Positions 52,525-64,000 of a stretch of DNA of 64,000 nucleotides are shown here, in pieces (position 1 is the first letter of the stretch; each line of letters opens with the position of its first letter). This stretch comes from Coccinella septempunctata (taxonomy: Eukaryota > Arthropoda > Insecta > Coleoptera > Coccinellidae), in the NCBI RefSeq assembly GCF_907165205.1, contig NC_058190.1, positions 17,244,001 to 17,308,000 of the forward strand. Direction: 5' to 3'. A model generated the notes under the pieces. That model was not told the DNA's origin and did no database searches. It saw nothing but the letters and a program-made list of their open reading frames with translations. A program made the translations under genes and the position numbers.

Positions 52525-55370
52525 AGTGCATCTCAATTCGAAAACTGTGTAAAATTTCAAGATTTGGTTCGAATTGATCCAACAGTTTTCGAGGAATTGA
52601 TATCACACTTTGCGAATTGACCACTGAAATCAAAATTCCTATCTGAACTATCGAACTGAAATTCAACAAGTGCATCTCAATTCGAAAACTGTGTACAGTT
52701 TCGAGATTTGGGTCGAATTGATCCATTAGTTCCTTAGGAATTCAAATGATACTATGTCGAATCGTCCACTGAAATCTCAATTCGTATCAGAACTATCGAA
52801 CTGAAGTTCAACATGTGCATCTCAATTCGAAAACTATGTGCAGTTTCAAGATTTGGTCCGAATTGATCCAACAGTTTTCGAGGAATTGATATGACAATTT
52901 GACGAATTGTCCACTGAAATCTCAATTCATATCTGAACTATCGAAGTGAAATTCAACATGTGCATCTCAATTAGAAAACTGTGTGAAATTTCAAGATTTG
53001 GTTCGAATTGATCCAACAGTTTTCGAGGAATTGAATCACACTTTGCCGAATTGACCACTGAAATCTCAATTCCTATCTGAACTATCGAACTGAAATTCAA
53101 CATGTGCATCTCAATCCGAAAACTATGTGCAGTTTCAATATTTGGTTCGAATTGATCCCACAGTTTTCGAGGAATTGATATCACACTTTGCCGAATTGAC
53201 CACTGAAATCTAAATTCCTATCTGAACTATCGAACTGAAATTCAACATGTGCATCTCAATTCGAAAACTGTGTACAGTTTAGAGCTTTGGGTCGAATTGA
53301 TCCAATAGTTCCTTAGGAATTCAAATGATACTATGTCGAATCGTCCACTGAAATCTCAATTCCTATCTGAACTATCGAACTGAAATTCAACATGTGCATC
53401 TCAATCCGAAAACTATGTGCAGTTTCAAGATTTGGTTCGAATTGATCCAACAGTTTTCGAGGAATCGATATCACACTTCGCCGAATTGACCACTGAAATC
53501 TCAATGCCTATCTGAACTATCGAACTGAAATTCAACATGTGCATGTCAATTCGAAAACTATGCGCAGTTTCAAGATTTGGTTCGAATTTATCCACTAGTT
53601 CCTCAGGAATTGAAATTATACTTTGTCGAATCGACCACTGAAAACTCAATTCCTATCAGAACTATCGAACTGAAATTCAACATGTGCATCTCAATTCGAA
53701 AACTGTGTACAGTTTCGAGCTTTGGGTCGAATTGATCCAATAGTTCCTTAGGAATTCAAATGATACTACGTCGAATCGTCCACTGAAATCTCAATTCCTA
53801 TCTGAACTATCGAACTGAAATTCAACATGTGCATCTCAATCCGAAAACTATGTGCAGTTTCAAGATTTGGTTCGAATTGATCCAACAGTTTTTGAGGAAT
53901 TGATATCACACTTTGCCGAATTGACCACTGAAATCTCAATTCCTATCTGAACTATCGAACTGAAATTCAACACGTGCATCTCAATTCGAAAACTATGTGC
54001 AGTTTCAAGATTTGGTTCGAATTTATCCACTAGTTCCTCAGGAATTGAAATTATACTTTGTCGAATCGACCACTGAAAACTCAATTCCTATCAGAACTAT
54101 CGAACTGAAATTCAACATGTGCATCTCAATTCGAAAACTATGTGCAGTTTCAAGATTTGGGTCGAATTGGTCCAACAGTTTTTGAGGAATTGATATCACA
54201 CCTTGCCGAATTGACCACTGAAATCTCAATTCCTATCTGAACAATCGAACTGAAATTCAACTTGTGCATCTCAATTCGAAAACTGTGTAAAATTTCAAGA
54301 TTTGGTTCGAATTGATCCAACAGTTTTCGAGGAATTGATAACACACTTTGCCGAATTGACCACTGAAATCTCAATTCCTATCTGAACTATCGAACTGAAT
54401 TCAACATGTGCATCTCAATTCGAGAACAATGTGCAGTTTCAAGATTTGGTTCGAATTGATGCAATAGTTCCTTAGGAATTGAGATGATATTTTGTCGAAT
54501 CGACTACTGAAATCTCCATTCCTATCAGAACTATCGATCTAAAATTCAACATGTGCATCTCATTTCGAAAACTATGTGCAGTTTCAAGATTTGCCGAATT
54601 GACCACTGAAATCTCAATTCCTATCTGAACTATCGAACTGAAATTCAACATGTGCATCTCTTGTCGAAAACTATGTGCAGTTTCAAGATTTGGTTCGAAT
54701 TGATTCAACAGTTTTCAAGGAATTGATATCACACTTTGCCGAATTGACCACTGAAATCTCAATTCCTATCAGAACTATCGATCTGAAATTCAACTTGTGC
54801 ATCTCATTTCGAAAACTATGTGCAGTTTCAAGACTTGGTTCGAATTGATCCAACAGTTTTTGAGGAATTTTTATCACACTTTGCCGAATAGACCACTGAA
54901 ATCTCAATTCCTATCTGAACTATCGAACTGAAATTTAACATGTGCATCTCAATTCGAAAACTGTGTAAAATTTCAAGATTTGGTTCGAATTGATCCAACA
55001 GTTTTCGAGGAATTGAATCACACTTTGCCGAATTGACCACTGAAATCTCAATTCCTATCTGAACTATCGAACTGAAATTCAACATGTGCATCTCAATCCG
55101 AAAACTATGTGCAGTTTCAAGATTTGGTTCGAATTGATCCAACAGTTTTCGAGGAATTGATATCACACTTTGCCGAATTGACCACTGAAATCTCAATTCC
55201 TATCTGAACTATCGAACTTAAATTCAACATGTGCATCTCAATTCGGAAACTGTGTGCAGTTTCTAGATTTGGTTCGAATTGATCCAACAGTTTTCGAGGA
55301 ATTGATATCACACTTTGCGAATTGACCACTGAAATCTCAATTCCTATCTGAACTATCGAACTGAAATTCA
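52525..55370 (-). repeat. Sub-block recurring at 6,005 bp, copy 2
   Basis: Partner of 46,520-49,365. A third, partly overlapping copy follows at about 62.0-64.0 kb as part of the 9,432-bp repeat. Private changes here include CAATTAGAAAAC near 52,968 and GACAATTTGACG near 52,892. Confidence 0.8.
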
Positions 55371-58300
55371 ACAAGTGCATCTCAATTCGAAAACTGTGTA
55401 AAATTTCAAGATTTGGTTCGAATTGATCCAACAGTTTTCGAGGAATTGATATCACACTTTGCCGAATTGACCACTGAAATCTCAATTCCTATCAGAACTA
55501 TCGAACTGAAATTCAACATGTGCATCTCAAGTAGAAAACTATGTGTAGTTCCAAGATTTGGTTCGAATTGATCCAACAGTTTTCGAGGAATTGATATCAC
55601 ACTTTGCCGAATTGACCACTGAAATCTCAATTCCTATCTGAACTATCGAACTGAAATTCAACATGTGCATCTCAATTCGAAAACTATGTGCAGTTTCAAG
55701 ATTTGGTTCGAATTGATCCACTAGTTCCTCAGGAATTGAAATGATATTTTGTCGAATCGACAACTGAAATCTCAATTCCTATCAGAACTATCGAACTGAA
55801 ATTCAACATGTGCATCTCAATTCGAAAACTATGTGCAGTTTCATGATTTGGGTCGAATTGGTTCAACAGTTTTTGAGGAATTGATATCACACTTTGCCGA
55901 ATTGACCACTGAAATCTCCATTCCTATCTGAACTATCGATCTGAAATTCAACTTGTGCATCTCATTTCGAAAACTATGTGCAGTTTCAAGACTTGGTTCG
56001 AATTGATCCAACAGTTTTTGAGGAATTGTTATCACACTTTGCCGAATAGACCACTGAAATCTCAATTCCTATCTGAACTATCGAACCGAAATTCAACATG
56101 TGCATCTCAATTCGAAAACTGTGTAAAATTTCAAGATTTGGTTCGAATTGATCCAACAGTTTCCGAGGAATTGAATCACACTTTGCCGAATTGACCACTA
56201 AATCTCAATTCCTATCTGAACTATCGAACTGAAATTCAACCTGTGCATCTCAATCCGAAAACTATGTGCAGTTTCAAGATTTGGTTCGAATTGATCCAAT
56301 AGTTCCTTAGGATTTGAAATGATATTTTGTCGAATCGACTACTGAAATCTCCATTCCTATCAGAACTATCGATCTGAAATTCAACTTGTGCATCTCATTT
56401 CGGAAACTATGTGCAGTTTCAAGACTTGGTTCGAATTGATCCAACAGTTTTTGAGGAATTGTTATCACACTTTGCCGAATAGACCATTGAAATCTCAATT
56501 CCTATCTGAACTATCGAACCGAAATTCAACATGTGCATCTCAATTCGAAAACTGTGTAAAATTTCAAGATTTGGTTCGAATTGATCCAACAGTTTCCGAG
56601 GAATTGAATCACACTTTGCCGAATTGACCACTGAAATCTCAATTCCTATCTGAACTATCGAACTGAAATTCAACCTGTGCATCTCAATCCGAAAACTATG
56701 TGCAGTTTCAAGATTTGGTTCGAATTGATCCAACAGTTTTCGAGGAATTGATATCACACTTTGCCGGATTGACCACTGAAATCTCAATTCCTATCTGAAC
56801 TATCGAACTTAAATTCAACATGTGCATCTCAATTCGGAAACTGTGTGCAGTTTCTAGATTTGGTTCGAATTGATCCAACAGTTTTCGAGGAATTGATATC
56901 ACACTTTGCCGAATTGACCACTGAAATCTCAATTCCTATCTGAACTATCGAACTGAAATTCAACAAGTGCATCTCGATTCGAAAACTGTGTAAAATTTCA
57001 AGATTTGGTTCGAATTGATCTAACAGTTTTCGAGGAATTGATATCACACTTTGCGAATTGACCACTGAAATCACAATTCCTATCTGAACTATCGAACTGA
57101 AATTCAACAAGTGCATCTCAATTCGAAAACTGTGTACAGTTTCGAGATTTGGGTCGAATTGATCCATTAGTTCCTTAGGAATTCAAATGATACTATTTCG
57201 AATCGTCCACTGAAATCTCAATTCGTATCAGAACTATCGAACTGAAGTTCAACATGTGCATCTCAATTCGAAAACTATGTGCAGTTTCAAGATTTGGTCC
57301 GAATTGATCCAACAGTTTTCGAGGAATTGATATCACACTTTGCCGAATTGACCACTGAAATCTCAATTCCTATCTGAACTATCGAACTGAAATTCAACAC
57401 GTGCATCTCAATTCGAAAACTATGTGCAGTTTCAAGATTTGGTTCGAATTTATCCACTAGTTCCTCAGGAATTGAAATTATACTTTGTCGAATCGACCAC
57501 TGAAAACTCAATTCCTATCAGAACTATCGAACTGAAATTCAACATGTGCATCTCAATTCGAAAACTATGTGCAGTTTCAAGATTTGGGTCGAATTGGTCC
57601 AACAGTTTTTGAGGAATTGATATCACACCTTGCCGAATTGACCACTGAAATCTCAATTCCTATCTGAACAATCGAACTGAAATTCAACATGTGCATCTCA
57701 ATTCGAAAACTGTGTAAAATTTCAAGATTTGGTTCGAATTGATCCAACAGTTTTCGAGGAATTGATAACACACTTTGCCGAATTGACCACTGAAATCTCA
57801 ATTCCTATCTGAACTATCGAACTGAATTCAACATGTGCATCTCAATTCGAGAACAATGTGCAGTTTCAAGATTTGGTTCGAATTGATGCAATAGTTCCTT
57901 AGGAATTGAGATGATATTTTGTCGAATCGACTACTGAAATCTCCATTCCTATCAGAACTATCGATCTAAAATTCAACATGTGCATCTCATTTCGAAAACT
58001 ATGTGCAGTTTCAAGATTTGCCGAATTGACCACTGAAATCTCAATTCCTATCTGAACTATCGAACTGAAATTCAACATGTGCATCTCTTGTCGAAAACTA
58101 TGTGCAGTTTCAAGATTTGGTTCGAATTGATTCAACAGTTTTCAAGGAATTGATATCACACTTTGCCGAATTGACCACTGAAATCTCAATTCCTATCAGA
58201 ACTATCGATCTGAAATTCAACTTGTGCATCTCATTTCGAAAACTATGTGCAGTTTCAAGACTTGGTTCGAATTGATCCAACAGTTTTTGAGGAATTTTTA

Positions 58301-60451
58301 TCACACTTTGCCGAATAGACCACTGAAATCTCAATTCCTATCTGAACTATCGAACTGAAATTTAACATGTGCATCTCAATTCGAAAACTGTGTAAAATTT
58401 CAAGATTTGGTTCGAATTGATCCAACAGTTTTCGAGGAATTGAATCACACTTTGCCGAATTGACCACTAAAATCTCAATTCCTATCTGAACTATCGAACT
58501 GAAATTCAACATGTGCATCTCAATCCGAAAACTATGTGCAGTTTCAAGATTTGGTTCGAATTGATCCAACAGTTTTCGAGGAATTGATATCACACTTTGC
58601 CGAATTGACCACTGAAATCTCAATTCCTATCTGAACTATCGAACTTAAATTCAACATGTGCATCTCAATTCGGAAACTGTGTGCAGTTTCTAGATTTGGT
58701 TCGAATTGATCCAACAGTTTTCGAGGAATTGATATCAAACTTTGCGAATTGACCACTGAAATCTCAATTCCTATCTGAACTATCGAACTGAAATTCAACA
58801 TGTGCATCTCAATTCGAAAACTGTGTACAGTTTCGAGCTTTGGGTCGAATTGATCCAATAGTTCCTTAGGAATTCAAATGATACTATGTCGAATCGTCCA
58901 CTGAAATCTCAATTCCTATCTGAACTATCTAACTGAAATTCAACATGTGCATCTCAATCCGAAAACTATGTGCAGTTCCAAGATTTGGTTCGAATTTATC
59001 CACTAGTTCCTCAGGAATTGAAATTATACTTTGACGAATCGACCACTGAAAACTCAGTTCCTATAAGAACTATCGAACTGAAATTCAACATGTGCATCTC
59101 AATTCGAAAACTATGTGCAGTTTCAAGATTTGGGTCGAATTGGTCCAACAGTTTTTGAGGAATTGATATCACACTTTGCCGAATTGACCACTGAAATCTC
59201 AATTCCTATCTGAACTATCGAATTGAAATTCAACATGTGCATTCAATTCGAAAACTATGTGCAGTTTCAAGATTTGGTTCGAATTGATCCAACAGTTTTT
59301 GAGGAATTGATATCACACTTTGCCGAATTGACCACTGAAATCTCAATTCCTATCTGAACTATCGAACTGAAATTCAACACGTGCATCTCAATTCGAAAAC
59401 TATGTGCAGTTTCAAGATTTGGTTCGAATTTATCCACTAGTTCCTCAGGAATTGAAATTATATTTTGTCGAATCGACAACTGAAATCTCAATTCCTATCA
59501 GAACTATCGAACTGAAATTCAACATGTGCATCTCAATTCGAAAACTATGTGCAGTTTCATGATTTGGGTCGAATTGGTTCAACAGTTTTTGAGGAATTGA
59601 TATCACACTTTGCCGAATTGACCACTGAAATCTCCATTCCTATCTGAACTATCGAACCGAAATTCAACATGTGCATCTCAATTCGAAAACTGTAAAATTT
59701 CAAGATTTGGTTCGAATTGATCCAACAGTTTCCGAGGAATTGAATCACACATTGCCGAATTGACCACTGAAATCTCAATTCCTATCTGAACTATCGAACT
59801 GAAATTCAACATGTGCATCTCAATTCGAGAACAATGTGCAGTTTCAAGATTTGGTTCGAATTGATGCAATAGTTCCTTAGGAATTGAGATGATATTTTGT
59901 CGAATCGACTACTGAAATCTCCATTCCTATCAGAACTATCGATCTAAAATTCAACATGTGCATCTCATTTCGAAAACTATGTGCAGTTTCAAGATTTGCC
60001 GAATTGACCACTGAAATCTCAATTCCTATCTGAACTATCGAACTGAAATTCAACATGTGCATCTCTTGTCGAAAACTATGTGCAGTTTCAAGATTTGGTT
60101 CGAATTGATTCAACAGTTTTCAAGGAATTGCTATCTCACTTTGCCGAATTGACCACTGAAATCTCAATTCCTATCTGAACTATCGAACTGAAATTCAACA
60201 TGTGCATCTCAATTCGAAAACTATGTGCAGTTTCAAGATTTGGTTCGAATTGATCCAATAGTTCCTTAGGATTTGAAATGATATTTTGTCGAATCGACAA
60301 CTGAAATCTCCATTCCTATCAGAACTATCGATCTAAAATTCAACATGTGCATCTCATTTCGAAAACTATGTGCAGTTTCAAGATTTGCCGAATTGACCAC
60401 TGAAATCTCAATTCCTATCTGAACTATCGAACTGAAATTCAACATGTGCAT

Positions 60452-60462
60452 AGACAAGAGGT
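60452..60462 (-). other. Microinversion, fifth copy
   Basis: Same segment 9,432 bp from the fourth copy. Confidence 0.85.
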
Positions 60463-61203
60463 CGAAAACTATGTGCAGTTTCAAGATTTGGTTCGAATTG
60501 ATTCAACAGTTTTCAAGGAATTGATATCACACTTTGCCCAATTGACCACTGAAATCTCAATTCCTATCAGAACTATCGATCTGAAATTCAACTTGTGCAT
60601 CTCATTTCGAAAACTATGTGCAGTTTCAAGACTTGGTTCGAATTGATCCAACAGTTTTTGAGGAATTTTTATCACACTTTGCCGAATAGACCACTGAAAT
60701 CTCAATTCCTATCTGAACTATCGAACTGAAATTTAACATGTGCATCTCAATTCGAAAACTGTGTAAAATTTCAAGATTTGGTTCGAATTGATCCAACAGT
60801 TTTCGAGGAATTGAATCACACTTTGCCGAATTGACCACTGAAAACTCAATTCCTATCAGAACTATCGAACTGAAATTCAACATGTGCATCTCAATTCGAA
60901 AACTATGTGCAGTTTCAAGATTTGGGTCGAATTGGTCCAACAGTTTTTGAGGAATTGATATCACACTTTGCCGAATTGACCACTGAAATCTCAATTCCTA
61001 TCTGAACTATCGAATTGAAATTCAACATGTGCATTCAATTCGAAAACTATGTGCAGTTTCAAGATTTGGTTCGAATTGATCCAACAGTTTTCGAGGAATT
61101 GATATCACACTTTGCCGAATTGACCACTGAAATCTCAATTCCTATCTGAACAATCGAACTGAAATTCAACATGTGCATCTCAATTCGAAAACTGTGTAAA
61201 ATT

Positions 61204-61264
61204 TCAAGATTTGGTTCGAATTGATCCAACAGTTTTCGAGGAATTGATAACACTATGTGCAGTT
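61204..61264 (-). repeat. 61-bp truncated unit
   Basis: Same deletion, 9,432 bp from the copy at 51,772, as expected for the second copy of the 9,432-bp repeat. Confidence 0.87.
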
Positions 61265-64000
61265 TCAAGATTTGGTTCGAATTGATCCAATAGTTCCTTA
61301 GGATTTGAAATGATATTTTGTCGAATCGACTACTGAAATCTCCATTCCTATCAGAACTATCGATCTGAAATTCAACTTGTGCATCTCATTTCGAAAACTA
61401 TGAGCAGTTTCAAGACTTGGTTCGAATTGATCCAACAGTTTTTGAGGAATTGTTATCACACTTTGCCGAATAGACCATTGAAATCTCAATTCCTATCTGA
61501 ACTATCGAACCGAAATTCAACATGTGCATCTCAATTCGAAAACTGTGTAAAATTTCAAGATTTGGTTCGAATTGATCCAACAGTTTCCGAGGAATTGAAT
61601 CACACTTTGCCGAATTGACCACTGAAATCTCAATTCCTATCTGAACTATCGAACTGAAATTCAACCTGTGCATCTCAATCCGAAAACTATGTGCAGTTTC
61701 AAGATTTGGTTCGAATTGATCCTACAGTTTTCGAAGAATTGATATCACACTTTGCCGGATTGACCACTGAAATCTCAATTCCTATCTGAACTATCGAACT
61801 TAAATTCAACATGTGCATCTCAATTCGGAAACTGTGTGCAGTTTCTAGATTTGGTTCGAATTGATCCAACAGTTTTCGAGGAATTGATATCACACTTTGC
61901 CGAATTGACCACTGAAATCTCAATTCGTATCTGAACTATCGAACTGAAATTCAACAAGTGCATCTCAATTCGAAAACTGTGTAAAATTTCAAGATTTGGT
62001 TCGAATTGATCCAACAGTTTTCGAGGAATTGATATCACACTTTGCGAATTGACCACTGAAATCACAATTCCTATCTGAACTATCGAACTGAAATTCAACA
62101 AGTGCATCTCAATTCGAAAACTGTGTACAGTTTCGAGATTTGGGTCGAATTGATCCATTAGTTCCTTAGGAATTCAAATGATACTATGTCGAATCGTCCA
62201 CTGAAATCTCAATTCGTATCAGAACTATCGAACTGAAGTTCAACATGTGCATCTCAATTCGAAAACTATGTGCAGTTTCAAGATTTGGTCCGAATTGATC
62301 CAACAGTTTTCGAGGAATTGATATGACAATTTGACGAATTGTCCACTGAAATCTCAATTCATATCTGAACTATCGAAGTGAAATTCAACATGTGCATCTC
62401 AATTCGAAAACTGTGTGAAATTTCAAGATTTGGTTCGAATTGATCCAACAGTTTTCGAGGAATTGAATCACACTTTGCCGAATTGACCACTGAAATCTCA
62501 ATTCCTATCTGAACTATCGAACTGAAATTCAACATGTGCATCTCAATCCGAAAACTATGTGCAGTTTCAATATTTGGTTCGAATTGATCCCACAGTTTTC
62601 GAGGAATTGATATCACACTTTGCCGAATTGACCACTGAAATCTAAATTCCTATCTGAACTATCGAACTGAAATTCAACATGTGCATCTCAATTCGAAAAC
62701 TGTGTACAGTTTAGAGCTTTGGGTCGAATTGATCCAATAGTTCCTTAGGAATTCAAATGATACTATGTCGAATCGTCCACTGAAATCTCAATTCCTATCT
62801 GAACTATCGAACTGAAATTCAACATGTGCATCTCAATCCGAAAACTATGTGCAGTTTCAAGATTTGGTTCGAATTGATCCAACAGTTTTCGAGGAATCGA
62901 TATCACACTTCGCCGAATTGACCACTGAAATCTCAATGCCTATCTGAACTATCGAACTGAAATTCAACATGTGCATGTCAATTCGAAAACTATGCGCAGT
63001 TTCAAGATTTGGTTCGAATTTATCCACTAGTTCCTCAGGAATTGAAATTATACTTTGTCGAATCGACCACTGAAAACTCAATTCCTATCAGAACTATCGA
63101 ACTGAAATTCAACATGTGCATCTCAATTCGAAAACTGTGTACAGTTTCGAGCTTTGGGTCGAATTGATCCAATAGTTCCTTAGGAATTCAAATGATACTA
63201 CGTCGAATCGTCCACTGAAATCTCAATTCCTATCTGAACTATCGAACTGAAATTCAACATGTGCATCTCAATCCGAAAACTATGTGCAGTTTCAAGATTT
63301 GGTTCGAATTGATCCAACAGTTTTTGAGGAATTGATATCACACTTTGCCGAATTGACCACTGAAATCTCAATTCCTATCTGAACTATCGAACTGAAATTC
63401 AACACGTGCATCTCAATTCGAAAACTATGTGCAGTTTCAAGATTTGGTTCGAATTTATCCACTAGTTCCTCAGGAATTGAAATTATACTTTGTCGAATCG
63501 ACCACTGAAAACTCAATTCCTATCAGAACTATCGAACTGAAATTCAACATGTGCATCTCAATTCGAAAACTATGTGCAGTTTCAAGATTTGGGTCGAATT
63601 GGTCCAACAGTTTTTGAGGAATTGATATCACACCTTGCCGAATTGACCACTGAAATCTCAATTCCTATCTGAACAATCGAACTGAAATTCAACTTGTGCA
63701 TCTCAATTCGAAAACTGTGTAAAATTTCAAGATTTGGTTCGAATTGATCCAACAGTTTTCGAGGAATTGATAACACACTTTGCCGAATTGACCACTGAAA
63801 TCTCAATTCCTATCTGAACTATCGAACTGAATTCAACATGTGCATCTCAATTCGAGAACAATGTGCAGTTTCAAGATTTGGTTCGAATTGATGCAATAGT
63901 TCCTTAGGAATTGAGATGATATTTTGTCGAATCGACTACTGAAATCTCCATTCCTATCAGAACTATCGATCTAAAATTCAACATGTGCATCTCATTTCGA

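Larger units (their letters stand above)
47889..57320 (-). repeat. 9,432-bp higher-order repeat, copy 1 (complete)
   Basis: From about 47,889 onwards every class marker I checked reappears 9,432 bp later: truncated units at 48,585, 50,563, 50,952 and 54,590, the microinversion at 51,020, and the 61-bp unit near 51,820. Equal spacing across 6.7 kb shows that no indels separate the copies. It contains internal repeats of its own: 47.9-49.4 kb recurs at 53.9-55.4 kb (6,005 bp) and part recurs at 57.3-58 kb. Confidence 0.88.
1..64000. repeat. 145-bp tandem satellite array filling the window
   Basis: Every stretch I read is the same 145-bp unit, about 441 copies, with no interruption by other DNA. 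The spacing is seen directly: for example CAATTCGGCA starts at 5,991 and again at 6,136. Landmarks in unit order are ATTGAGATTTCAGTGG (1-16), CAATTCGGCAAAGTG (18-32), TCAATTCCTCGAAAACTG (38-55), TCAATTCGAACCAAATC (61-77), GAAACTGCACATAG (80-93), TTTTCGAATTGAGATGC (94-110), ACATGTTGAATTTCAG (111-126) and TTCGATAGTTCAGATAGGA (127-145). Hand-counted G+C of this consensus is 53/145. A unit close to nucleosome-core length in a long array is typical of centromeric or pericentromeric satellites; that location is inference. I do not recognise the family or species. Confidence 0.98.
39522..64000 (-). repeat. Satellite arm 4, unit on - strand to window end
   Basis: About 169 head-to-tail units on the - strand, continuing past the window edge. 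The arm is organised in large, very similar higher-order blocks (3,589 bp from 39.75 to 46.93 kb; 9,432 bp from 47.89 kb to the end). It contains 11 of the 12 - strand 99-bp truncated units, all four 61-bp truncated units and four of the five microinverted units that I found. Confidence 0.95.
57321..64000 (-). repeat. 9,432-bp higher-order repeat, copy 2 (partial, cut by window)
   Basis: Matches 47,889-54,568 base for base apart from a few substitutions seen by eye. Examples are ATATCAAAC at about 58,734 against ATATCACAC at 49,302, ACTGAAATCTCC at 60,300 against ACTAAAATCTCC at 50,868, and ATCACAATTCC at 62,062 against ATCAAAATTCC at 52,630. The left edge is set by TTTTCGAGG (57,317) against TTTTTGAGG (47,885). 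Confidence 0.88.

Noticed and set aside
1..64000. Hundreds of short reading frames of 60-134 codons on both strands.
   Set aside because: They recur every 145 bp, overlap each other, and shift frame each time because 145 is not a multiple of 3. The ones I traced begin at TTG (in GGAATTGAG), not ATG. The longer ones of about 105-134 codons arise where a small indel happens to join two frames. The conserved peptide is only the translated repeat.
1..64000. CENP-B box in the unit (TTCG, four bases, A, two bases, CGGG).
   Set aside because: ATTCGGCAAAGTGTGA and ATTCGACCCAAATCTT match the first half (TTCG and an A), but both lack CGGG. At most a distant resemblance.
1..64000. CRISPR array.
   Set aside because: There are no short conserved repeats separated by unique spacers; the full 145 bp is conserved and contiguous.
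1..64000. Transposon or retroelement insertion within the array.
   Set aside because: I looked for breaks in the 145-bp rhythm. All of those I found are internal deletions, 1-4 bp indels, a microinversion or orientation switches of the same unit. No foreign sequence or target-site duplication was seen.
1..64000. tRNA, rRNA or other structured RNA genes.
   Set aside because: The only consistent fold is the 10-bp intra-unit stem with a 25-base loop, repeated in every typical unit; no cloverleaf or rRNA motifs were recognised.
1..64000. Telomere-type short repeats at either end or at the inversion junctions.
   Set aside because: No runs of TTAGG, TTAGGG, TCAGG or related motifs; junctions are satellite joined directly to satellite.
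1..64000. Promoters, terminators or replication origins.
   Set aside because: Any match to short motifs would repeat about 441 times and carries no specific support; satellite transcription is possible but nothing in the sequence shows it.

Overview
The whole 64 kb window is one tandem satellite DNA. I find no protein gene, no RNA gene, no transposon and no unique-sequence island. The unit is 145 bp (about 441 units; consensus about 37% G+C by hand count, 53 of 145). Each unit carries several TCG-context CpGs and recurrent AATT-centred heptamers. This points to a eukaryotic genome and to a centromeric, pericentromeric or subtelomeric array assembled from long reads. CpG is not visibly depleted, which fits an organism with little CpG methylation, such as many invertebrates, but I cannot name the species. 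For reference, I number the unit so that position 1 is the A of ATTGAGATTTCAG, directly after TAGGA.

Layout by orientation: 1-34,750 reads the unit on the + strand. 34,751-38,313 reads it on the - strand. 38,314-39,521 returns to +. 39,522-64,000 is - to the end of the window. There are therefore three inversion junctions: two convergent (near 34,753 and 39,521) and one divergent (near 38,314). The two convergent junctions are copies of one ancestral event. Their flanks match on both sides, at an offset of 4,771 bp on the left and 4,780 bp on the right. The 9-bp difference is a small deletion at the first junction, which leaves a shared 10-bp TTCGAATTGA at the breakpoint.

Layout by higher-order structure: units fall into several sequence classes that differ mainly at positions 11-60. 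One group has TTCCTCGAAAACTG (or TTCCTCAAAAACTG). The others have a near-palindrome TTCCTNAGGAA. The order of classes forms nested, irregular higher-order repeats (HORs). On the + arm I see a 579-bp tetramer, a 1,160-bp octamer, a 1,885-bp 13-mer and its 2,465-bp 17-mer variant. Longer blocks recur there at offsets of 3,476, 3,911, 7,387 and 12,601 bp. On the - arm the repeats are larger: 3,589 bp, 9,432 bp, and sub-blocks at 5,570 and 6,005 bp. The 9,432-bp copies differ at only a handful of bases that I could find over about 6.7 kb.

Diagnostic mutations trace shared ancestry between the arms. They are a 46-bp internal deletion (99-bp unit, on both arms), an 84-bp deletion (61-bp unit, seen only on the - arm), and an 11-bp template-switch-like microinversion (- arm only). 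Blocks at 3.0-5.7 kb and near 32.7-32.9 kb of the + arm resemble the - arm more than their own neighbours. The window thus records repeated inverted duplication, unequal exchange and local homogenisation inside one satellite family. The many short reading frames of about 60-120 codons are a by-product of the repeat and are not annotated as genes.
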